From: Spirochaetota bacterium
Lineage (GTDB): Bacteria; Spirochaetota; Spirochaetia; Treponematales; Treponemataceae
DNA: 8,514 nucleotides
Direction: 5' to 3'
Assembly: GCA_022704725.1 (NCBI GenBank)
Contig: JAKJFV010000055.1
Span: forward strand, 1-8,514
Under the pieces are notes generated by a model, which saw only the letters and a list, made by a program, of their open reading frames with translations, had not been told where the DNA came from and searched no databases. Position numbers and translations under genes: made by a program. Shown here piece by piece: positions 1 through 5,194 of this stretch (positions are counted from its first letter, which is position 1; each line of letters starts with the position of its first letter).

Positions 1-467
1 GCCTTTTTTGCAATGAGGCAGACTTTTATTATTTCGTCATCGCTAAGAAGGCATGTTTCTATTATTACTTTTACGCTGCATTCCCGCTGAACAGCTGCTC
101 CTGCGTCATTGCAGGCATTAACAACAGATCGAATATCCTGTTCTACATAATTCCAGTCATTGTCCTTTACATGCCCCACAGAAATAACCATATCAATTTC
201 TTCTGCTCCGTCCTGAACGGCTGTTACCGCCTCACATACCTTGCTTTTTGTGCTTTGGGCTCCCAGCGGAAATCCTGCAACTGTACAAACTTTAACTCCG
301 CTCCCGCAGAGAAGCGAAAACGCCTGTGCTGTTCTTGATGAGTTTACACACACAGAAGCAAATCCGTATTCTTTTGCCTGAATACAAAGGTCTTCAATGT
401 CTTTCTCAGATGCTGATGCTTTTAAACAGGTATGGTCGATCATGCCTGCTAACATTTCTTTTGTCAT
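1..467 (-). CDS. deoC: Deoxyribose-phosphate aldolase DeoC, 3' part cut by window edge
   Basis: DeoC cleaves 2-deoxy-D-ribose 5-phosphate to glyceraldehyde 3-phosphate and acetaldehyde in the cytoplasm, the last step of deoxynucleoside salvage. About 155 N-terminal residues are visible, of roughly 220 usual for the short bacterial form. Family motifs appear in order: IDHTCLK (residues 10-16), FASVCVN (36-42), VCTVAGFPLGA (60-70), EEIDMVI (89-95) with the conserved active-site Asp at 92, and VKVIIETCLL near residue 133. The Schiff-base lysine motif lies beyond the left edge, so catalytic integrity cannot be judged. A short insertion before VKVIIETC (about QREC) is slightly unusual. The ATG (465-467) has an AAAGGA ribosome site about 7 bases upstream. 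It lies 24 bases downstream of the AAA ATPase gene on the same strand, so the two are probably co-transcribed. The family call is secure. Confidence 0.93.
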   Translation of the reverse strand, partial: MTKEMLAGMIDHTCLKASASEKDIEDLCIQAKEYGFASVCVNSSRTAQAFSLLCGSGVKVCTVAGFPLGAQSTKSKVCEAVTAVQDGAEEIDMVISVGHVKDNDWNYVEQDIRSVVNACNDAGAAVQRECSVKVIIETCLLSDDEIIKVCLIAKK

Positions 468-491
468 GAGTAATCCTTTAGGGTAAGTTAT

Positions 492-2255
492 TTAAAAAGT
501 TCCAAGCAGCTGTTTTAATTCTCTTATTTCAGCAGCCAGTTTCGTTCTGTCCATATTCTGATACTTTTTGGGAACCATTTCTCTGCTTGTACATTCCAAT
601 ACGGCAACAAGATTTTGGAGTTCAATTTCATAAGGATATACCGGGGGAATAAAGTCTTTAATTGTCTGCTCGAGATCTTTTTTGGTAACAATAACACGCT
701 TATCCATTGCAGCTTCCATCTTAGAGCGCACAAGTACTGCTTCAATATCTGCGCCCGACATTTCAAATGAAACTTTCTTGAAAATTTCCTGTAAGGGGAA
801 TTTTTCGACTTTTATATCGAGTTTGCGCTGCATTGTTTCAAAAAGGGTAATTTTCTCATCAATGGTTTCGGGGTAAAAAAGTGCTAAGTGTTCTTCGGCT
901 CTTCCCTGTCGTTTTAAGTCTATAGGTATGAGATCGGGTCTGCTGGTGATTAAAAACCATATAATTTTGCCGCGGTAATCGGTGTTTCCCATAAATGATG
1001 CAATCTGAGCAAAAATTCTGCTGCCCGAACCGTCGCCTCTCTTATCTTCCCTGCTTCCCAAAAAGGTATCGGCCTCGTCAATCATCACCGCAACAGGCGT
1101 CATTGCCTTAAGAATGCTTAATACTCTTTCAAGATTTGTTTCTGTAACTCCGCTGCCGTTAGCATAAAAATTACATAACCGAACCATTGGAATACCAATT
1201 TCTCCTGCAAAAGCGCTTACCAGAAAACTTTTTCCGGTTCCAATGGGACCGGTAATTAAGTATCCCATAGGAAGAACATCAAGCTGATTCTGTTTGATGG
1301 CTCTTGAAGCATTTTTAAATCTGTTTTTAACAAATTCATGTCCGGAAACAAACGAAAGATCATGTTCCGTTTCCAAAAATTCAATAAGACCGGCCCCTTC
1401 TTTTTCAATAATTTCCTTTTTTTTGTTGCGGAGAAAATCGAGACTGATAGGTACATCTTCCTGAAAAGATTCAGTTGCAAGCTGATGAAGATGCCATAAA
1501 TTGAGCCCCGCAGAAAGAGCACCCATTTTTTCCGGTGTTAATCCTCTTTCAAGCAGCATTAATTCCTGTGCAAGAAGGTATTCTAAAAAAAGAGTACGAA
1601 GTTCACTGCCGGGCAGGGGAATGGCAACTTTTACAACAGAAGGAGAAGACGTTAATCTTGTATTTATGTCGGTCAGATTTTCTGTGAGAAGCATGATGGA
1701 AACATCGCCTTGTGTAAAAACAGGCTCATGAGACCACCGGTTAAGGGTGACTAAACAAAAACGGTCAGCATCATCAAGATCACCGATGCTTTCATAGGGT
1801 ACGACGGTTTCTGCATAATCGATTAAAAAAACAATTCTCTTTTTTTGAGGAATATTAATGAGAAAGTATTTTTCCAGGTGTTCAAACGATTCTTGCGGAT
1901 TTTTTGATAACAGCTGTTCCTGTGTAACATGAGGAAAAAAACGCTTCATTATTGCAAGATATTCTTTTTCCATTTCGGATGTACAAAATGTTACCCCGCT
2001 GGAACGGTCATAATAAGCTATTATGTCGCCGTTTCCAAAAAGAACATCAGAAATGTATTCCTGAATTTTCTTAAAAGAAAATTCGCCCTCATTCATGGTA
2101 TGCGGTAAAAAATCCCGGATATTGCCGTGGACAATGTACATATTTACTGTTTTTGAACAGTATTTGTAGGATAAATCCTGAGCCCATTGAGGTAAAACCT
2201 TTATAAATGAAAGATTTTTTTTAATTAACTGCTGTTTTCCACCCATACTGTACAT
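492..2255 (-). CDS. Tandem AAA ATPase with degenerate N-terminal AAA module
   Basis: A 587-residue soluble protein with no signal peptide or membrane helix. The C-terminal half is a full classic AAA module: Walker A GPIGTGKS (336-343), Walker B VAVMIDEAD (388-396), sensor 1 region FLITSRPD (434-441, Ser where Asn is usual), an arginine-rich stretch LKRQGRAEEH (447-456) in the arginine-finger position, and the sensor 2 helix MSGADIEAVL (499-508), much as in FtsH and Cdc48 relatives. The N-terminal half looks like a decayed AAA module: no P-loop, but a Walker-B-like strand RIVFLIDYAE (140-149), a sensor-1-like LLTENLTD (189-196), a PLPGSELR turn and a helical lid. HGNIRD (43-48) is a notable motif. 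This layout recalls the Ycf46-type AAA proteins, but I cannot confirm the family and the substrate is unknown. There is no protease domain. The first ATG has GAGG only 4 bases upstream; Met4 is an alternative start. It is the first gene of a likely operon with deoC. Confidence 0.85.
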   Translation of the reverse strand: MYSMGGKQQLIKKNLSFIKVLPQWAQDLSYKYCSKTVNMYIVHGNIRDFLPHTMNEGEFSFKKIQEYISDVLFGNGDIIAYYDRSSGVTFCTSEMEKEYLAIMKRFFPHVTQEQLLSKNPQESFEHLEKYFLINIPQKKRIVFLIDYAETVVPYESIGDLDDADRFCLVTLNRWSHEPVFTQGDVSIMLLTENLTDINTRLTSSPSVVKVAIPLPGSELRTLFLEYLLAQELMLLERGLTPEKMGALSAGLNLWHLHQLATESFQEDVPISLDFLRNKKKEIIEKEGAGLIEFLETEHDLSFVSGHEFVKNRFKNASRAIKQNQLDVLPMGYLITGPIGTGKSFLVSAFAGEIGIPMVRLCNFYANGSGVTETNLERVLSILKAMTPVAVMIDEADTFLGSREDKRGDGSGSRIFAQIASFMGNTDYRGKIIWFLITSRPDLIPIDLKRQGRAEEHLALFYPETIDEKITLFETMQRKLDIKVEKFPLQEIFKKVSFEMSGADIEAVLVRSKMEAAMDKRVIVTKKDLEQTIKDFIPPVYPYEIELQNLVAVLECTSREMVPKKYQNMDRTKLAAEIRELKQLLGTF

Positions 2256-2282
2256 TATGCCTCAAGACCCTTGTAAGGGCAA
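2254..2282 (-). promoter_or_regulatory. Candidate promoter for the AAA-deoC unit
   Basis: Read on the minus strand, TTGCCC (2282-2277) and CATAAT (2259-2254) are separated by exactly 17 bases. The spacer contains the inverted repeat CCCTT-GT-AAGGG (2268-2279), a possible repressor site. The -10 overlaps the first possible ATG (2253-2255), and a transcript starting about 7 bases further would begin at or next to the Met4 codon (2244-2246). So either this promoter is wrong or translation begins at Met4 on a leaderless message. Confidence 0.35.
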
Positions 2283-2321
2283 CTGATTTTGAAAAAAAAG
2301 ATCTATTTTTATCAGTTAAGC

Positions 2322-2350
2322 TTGTCTTAATCATCGTTCTATGTTATTTT
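2322..2350 (+). promoter_or_regulatory. Candidate sigma70-type promoter of the ferredoxin gene
   Basis: TTGTCT (2322-2327) and TATTTT (2345-2350) are spaced by 17 bases and lie 33 bases before the ferredoxin ATG, leaving a leader of about 26 bases. The -35 box sits inside a small inverted repeat, TTAAG-CTTGT-CTTAA (2316-2330), which could be an operator. Assignment rests on box match and spacing only. Confidence 0.45.
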
Positions 2351-2382
2351 AATGATACAAATTCATTTTATGAGGTTTTAAT

Positions 2383-2553
2383 ATGGCTTACAAAATAACA
2401 GATGCCTGTGTAAACTGCGGTGCATGTGAAGGCGAATGCCCGGTTGGAGCAATCAGCGAACAAGGTAATGTACGCGTTATCGATGCTGATACTTGTGTGA
2501 GTTGCGGAGCTTGTTCAGCAGCCTGTCCAACAGAAGCAATCATCGAAGACTAG
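2383..2553 (+). CDS. 2[4Fe-4S] clostridial-type ferredoxin, 56 aa
   Basis: A small cytoplasmic electron carrier that holds two [4Fe-4S] clusters and shuttles low-potential electrons between oxidoreductases such as pyruvate:ferredoxin oxidoreductase and hydrogenases in anaerobes. The two internally repeated halves each carry the full CxxCxxCxxxCP motif: Cys9, 12, 15, 19 and Cys38, 41, 44, 48. The repeats ACVNCGACEGECPVGAI and TCVSCGACSAACPTEAI show the classic gene-duplication pattern. Its 56 residues are the normal length. The ATG has TGAGG 7 bases upstream. It has its own promoter candidate and a strong terminator 7 bases after the stop, so it appears monocistronic, as is common for abundant ferredoxins. 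No partner enzyme is encoded in the window. The call is secure; the physiological partner is unknown. Confidence 0.97.
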   Translation: MAYKITDACVNCGACEGECPVGAISEQGNVRVIDADTCVSCGACSAACPTEAIIED

Positions 2554-2560
2554 TGTATGG

Positions 2561-2589
2561 ACCGGTAGTGTTAACTGCCGGTTTTTTTT
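2561..2589 (+). terminator. Rho-independent terminator of the ferredoxin gene
   Basis: The arms ACCGGTAGT (2561-2569) and ACTGCCGGT (2574-2582) pair over 9 positions with one G-U wobble and a 4-base loop, followed by an unbroken run of 8 T (2582-2589). It begins 7 bases after the ferredoxin stop codon. Confidence 0.9.
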
Positions 2590-2612
2590 ACTAAACGGTC
2601 TTTACGCATACT

Positions 2613-3029
2613 ATGACAAAACATAACTTTATATCAAACTATATTAAGATATTTTCCTTTCTACTAAAAATACTCCTCCTATTTGTTTTTTGCGCTCTTT
2701 TTGCTTTCATCGTTGTTACTCCTCTATGGAAGTTTTCTGTTTATAATCCTTCGTTATACTCTTTATTCGTAGGGTTGACCGCATTCTTATTTTTTCTTTT
2801 CATTTTTATTAAAAGACTTCGTTCCTTTTTCCTCATTACACCCAAAGATGAGCAAAAGATTAAAATACAAAATTTTATTCGTTCAATTGTGTTATTCTTT
2901 GTACTTGCAGCTTCCATAATAGTTTTTTTTCTTTTTGTTTTGGAAGGATACCGTTTTTTTGGTTTATTATCCTTGATCGCAGGTCTTATTCTCTACGGAA
3001 TTGCCGCCTTTGTGTATAAAAGGAAGTAA
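2613..3029 (+). CDS. Small four-helix inner membrane protein, unknown function
   Basis: I do not recognise a family. The 138-residue product is extremely hydrophobic and rich in Phe, Leu and Ile, with four predicted membrane segments at about 13-37, 48-66, 91-110 and 115-134. The loop between helices 2 and 3 (about 67-88) is basic and polar (KRLRS, KDEQKIKIQN) and the C-terminus ends in KRK, so by the positive-inside rule both ends and this middle loop are probably cytoplasmic. The ATG is the only in-frame start after an upstream stop, but no clear Shine-Dalgarno site precedes it. The gene starts 23 bases after the ferredoxin terminator and its 3' end overlaps the LysM/M23 gene, so translational coupling is likely. 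Position suggests an envelope role, which is inference only. It is not an obvious transporter or enzyme. Confidence 0.7.
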   Translation: MTKHNFISNYIKIFSFLLKILLLFVFCALFAFIVVTPLWKFSVYNPSLYSLFVGLTAFLFFLFIFIKRLRSFFLITPKDEQKIKIQNFIRSIVLFFVLAASIIVFFLFVLEGYRFFGLLSLIAGLILYGIAAFVYKRK

Positions 3030-3906
3030 GGCTCTCTTTTTCGCCTTTTTAATAGCTGTTTCAGCTTCTTTATCAGCTCAATCAAACCGTTTTCCTGTCA
3101 TTGCAGAGCTTTCATCAGCGAATGTTCTATTTAAACAATTTTCGCAGGAAATTGAAAATTCATATAAACAGATTGCCCGTTCAGCTGAACCTGTGGATGT
3201 ATTATTTTTTAAATATACAGCGCTCAGTTCGGATACCTTACTTACTATAGCAGCACGCTGTGTACTGCCCTACGAAACAATTGCAACTTTGAACAGAATA
3301 AACGGAAGTGATGCTTCAATAGAAGGTAAAACCCTTTTACTGCCGACTTGTCCGGGTCTCTTTTTGCCCTTTGATCCGAAAACTCCATTGGAAATTCTTC
3401 TTGCACAAAAATACTTGGCAGACTCTGAATATTCGTGCTATACTTTCGACAATATTAAGTATTCATTCGTTCAAAATGCCCGTTTAAGCTCCACAGAACG
3501 CGCTTTTTTCCTTGATTCCGCTCTACAGCTGCCTTTGCCGAATGGTATTTTAACTTCAGATTACGGAATGCGTAAAAGCCCGATAACCGGTCATTATATA
3601 TTTCATGACGGTGTTGATTTTGCCGCCCCGGAAGGAACGCCGGTGCTTGCCTGTAAGGCAGGTTCTGTCGAGCAAACAGGCTGGTCTGAGGTATATGGAA
3701 ACTTTATTATTGTTAAACATGATGCATCAACACGCAGTTTCTATGCTCATTTATCGATTATTTCTGTTACAGCGGGCGATCTTATTTTTTCACGCAGCAG
3801 TATTGGGAAAGTCGGTTCAACAGGTTTTTCAACAGGTGCGCATCTGCATTTTGAAATTTGGGTTGACGGAAAAACGGTGGATCCTCTTTCTATGATCAAG
3901 GGATAA
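3010..3906 (+). CDS. Secreted LysM/M23 (LytM-like) zinc metallopeptidase
   Basis: A periplasmic peptidoglycan hydrolase, predicted to cut peptide cross-links. Numbered from TTG 3010 (298 aa): a signal peptide of about 23 residues ending LSA|QS, a LysM-like wall-binding domain at about 63-112 (SSDTLLTIA, TLNRIN, GKTLLLP), a helical linker, then an M23 domain at about 178-290. Zinc ligands His199 and Asp203 (HDGVD) and His280, with the supporting histidines His247 (YAHLS) and His278 (HLH), are all present, so it should be an active enzyme rather than a degenerate activator such as EnvC or NlpD. No ATG exists near the 5' end. TTG 3010 has GGAA 9 bases upstream; TTG 3001 would add three residues (301 aa). 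It overlaps the upstream gene by 20 bases and is followed after 4 bases by the next gene, so it sits in an operon. Function is well supported; the exact start is less certain. Confidence 0.88.
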   Translation: MCIKGSKALFFAFLIAVSASLSAQSNRFPVIAELSSANVLFKQFSQEIENSYKQIARSAEPVDVLFFKYTALSSDTLLTIAARCVLPYETIATLNRINGSDASIEGKTLLLPTCPGLFLPFDPKTPLEILLAQKYLADSEYSCYTFDNIKYSFVQNARLSSTERAFFLDSALQLPLPNGILTSDYGMRKSPITGHYIFHDGVDFAAPEGTPVLACKAGSVEQTGWSEVYGNFIIVKHDASTRSFYAHLSIISVTAGDLIFSRSSIGKVGSTGFSTGAHLHFEIWVDGKTVDPLSMIKG

Positions 3907-3910
3907 ACAA

Positions 3911-4954
3911 ATGAAAAAGAGTGTTTTGTTATGTTTCTTTACATTGTTCTCTTTATTCTGCAGCGCAAAGGATATGTTTCGTGTACATGAAACAATTCTT
4001 GTAGAAATGACCGATGAGGTTAGTTCTCATAAAACACGTCTTACCGTAAATGATATGCTGGCTGTAAAATTGCCGGATAACCCGCTGTTTTTGCGCGGGC
4101 TTTCATTAGAAATAAAAATTCCAAAATCTGTAACAGAGTATAGAGATGCTGTTGCTTTTTCTATTTACACAGACATGCAGCCGGAGCCTTCACAAAATAC
4201 CATTGATTATTCCGGTAATAAACTCCACCTCGACACCTTTCCCGGAAAACTCAGCTACAATCTTCAAATACCTCTAATACATAATCACGGTCTCAAAGAA
4301 ACCCCGTATTCTGCGCTTCTGCCGTACATTGTAGATATTGCAGAGGGCTATGTATATTTTAGACTGCAGCTTGTAATGAAGGGTACTCCGGTCTCGGTTT
4401 TGGAAGCAGTCTTTGACATTGAAGTTAAACCTATAATAATAGATAAGGGACTTCTCGATCTTTCTATGCAGTATCCTGACCCCGCTGCTTCACAGAAAAT
4501 TCCTGCAGTAAAAGCCGGTGAAGCAGAGCCTGCGGTACCTGATACTCCGGTTTTGGAGAAAAAAGACTACACTGTTTTTATAGATGAAAAACAGGCTCAA
4601 TTGAATAACGGGAAAATTTTACTGTCATCCGGTATTCATCACATAGCGGTTGTATCAGAATTTTATAGAAGTGAAGTAAGAACGGTAAAAGTAGAGCAGG
4701 GATACGTATCGAAGGTGCAAATTCAGCTTCATGATAATGATCCGCTGCTGTATGTATCTATACCTAAAAGCGTTTCTTTGTTTTTTAATGATATTCAGCT
4801 CATAGACTTTGAAAAACCGTATAAGATAACAGAAGGGGAGCATGTTCTAAAGTTTATGCTCGACGATTATGAGATTGTTAAGGTTATTCAGGCTTTTAAG
4901 GGAAGAAATTATACTGCGTCTTTGTTATTTGATGTAATTATTAGAGAAGAATAA
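3911..4954 (+). CDS. Secreted protein with putative tandem PEGA-like C-terminal modules
   Basis: Overall family unknown. The 347-residue product begins with a signal peptide (KK, then a hydrophobic core, probable cleavage CSA|KD after residue 19). Cys17 is preceded by Phe, a poor lipobox, so a lipoprotein is less likely. An N-terminal beta-rich domain spans about 21-185. A Pro/Ala/Glu-rich linker lies at about 189-216 (KIPAVKAGEAEPAVPDTP). Two consecutive beta modules follow at about 219-275 and 279-342, each with the PEGA-like pattern of a short V-x-I strand, a Gly in the middle of a turn before an amphipathic strand (SSGIHHIAV; TEGEHVLKF), and a final strand pair. PEGA modules occur in surface and envelope proteins, and some bind polysaccharide. 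The ATG has AAGGGA 7 bases upstream, inside the end of the peptidase gene. The context suggests an accessory factor for wall hydrolysis or synthesis. The PEGA assignment is by eye and tentative. Confidence 0.65.
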   Translation: MKKSVLLCFFTLFSLFCSAKDMFRVHETILVEMTDEVSSHKTRLTVNDMLAVKLPDNPLFLRGLSLEIKIPKSVTEYRDAVAFSIYTDMQPEPSQNTIDYSGNKLHLDTFPGKLSYNLQIPLIHNHGLKETPYSALLPYIVDIAEGYVYFRLQLVMKGTPVSVLEAVFDIEVKPIIIDKGLLDLSMQYPDPAASQKIPAVKAGEAEPAVPDTPVLEKKDYTVFIDEKQAQLNNGKILLSSGIHHIAVVSEFYRSEVRTVKVEQGYVSKVQIQLHDNDPLLYVSIPKSVSLFFNDIQLIDFEKPYKITEGEHVLKFMLDDYEIVKVIQAFKGRNYTASLLFDVIIREE

Positions 4955-4973
4955 AAAAAATAGTATTCAAGGT

Positions 4974-5000
4974 TTTACAGTAAATACCGATATATATAAT
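4974..5000 (+). promoter_or_regulatory. Candidate promoter of a small RNA
   Basis: TTTACA (4974-4979) and a perfect TATAAT (4995-5000) lie within an AT-rich TATATATAAT tract. The spacing is 15 bases, shorter than ideal (16 with TTTTAC as the -35). Transcription would start near 5004-5008, at the base of the hairpin that opens the small RNA candidate. Confidence 0.5.
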
Positions 5001-5003
5001 GTC

Positions 5004-5083
5004 GGGCAGACAAATCCCCTCCCACCCATTGTCTGTTCGGCTGCCTGATGGGCATGGCCGGTTACTTAACCGGCCTTTTTTTT
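5004..5083 (+). ncRNA. Candidate small RNA with C-rich anti-Shine-Dalgarno-like loop
   Basis: No known family is recognised. The predicted transcript of about 80 nt starts with a hairpin whose arms 5004-5013 and 5029-5038 pair over 10 positions (two G-U). It closes a 15-nt loop (5014-5028, AUCCCCUCCCACCCA) that is almost free of purines. A short helix TGCC/GGCA (5042-5045 with 5051-5054) follows, then a strong terminator hairpin. There is no convincing ORF. The promoter, structure and terminator fit a stand-alone small RNA gene. The C-rich loop resembles the UCCC loop motifs of Gram-positive regulatory RNAs that pair with ribosome binding sites. It is not SRP RNA, 6S RNA, tmRNA or RNase P RNA by size and lack of their conserved motifs. 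It could instead be the 3' untranslated end of the upstream operon. Confidence 0.5.
5056..5083 (+). terminator. Strong rho-independent terminator
   Basis: GGCCGGTT (5056-5063) and AACCGGCC (5068-5075) form a perfect 8-bp stem with loop ACTT, followed by 8 T (5076-5083). It ends the candidate small RNA and probably also any read-through from the operon at 2613-4954, isolating the penicillin-binding protein gene downstream. Confidence 0.92.
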
Positions 5084-5159
5084 GCTCATTCAGAATATGA
5101 AAGAAACCCCTTATTACGCTAAATCCGCATAAACAAAAGAGAGCTCTTTTTACCGCCTC

Positions 5160-5188
5160 TTGACAAAACCAGCCGGGTTTCATAACTT
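5160..5188 (+). promoter_or_regulatory. Promoter of the penicillin-binding protein gene
   Basis: A perfect -35 box TTGACA (5160-5165) is followed after 17 bases by TAACTT (5183-5188), which keeps the three most conserved -10 bases. The expected start point is about 5195, the A of the coding ATG, so the mRNA may be leaderless; no Shine-Dalgarno sequence precedes the ATG. An inverted repeat AAACC-N5-GGTTT (5166-5180) fills the spacer, and AAAAGAG-AG-CTCTTTT (5135-5150) lies just upstream. Either could be a regulator site. Confidence 0.55.
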
Positions 5189-5194
5189 GTATGA

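Noticed and set aside
1256..1522. Second minus-strand ORF within the AAA gene
   Set aside because: Alternate-frame shadow; the AAA frame reads continuously with intact motifs, so no frameshift is implied.
2587..2614. Promoter TTTACT-N16-TACTAT before the small membrane protein gene
   Set aside because: Its start point would fall inside the coding region after the only ATG, so it cannot give a full message unless the gene start is wrong.
3605..3895. Plus-strand ORF of 96 codons inside the M23 domain
   Set aside because: Out-of-frame shadow of the catalytic domain; the M23 frame carries all zinc ligands.
3927..3970. Lipoprotein signal at Cys17 of the PEGA-like protein
   Set aside because: Phe at -1 and Leu at -2 do not fit the lipobox; CSA before Lys20 is a better signal peptidase I site.
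5004..5083. SRP RNA, 6S RNA or tRNA at the intergenic structure
   Set aside because: No GGAAG/GCAGC tetraloop region of SRP RNA, far too short for 6S or tmRNA, and no cloverleaf with a T-psi-C arm.
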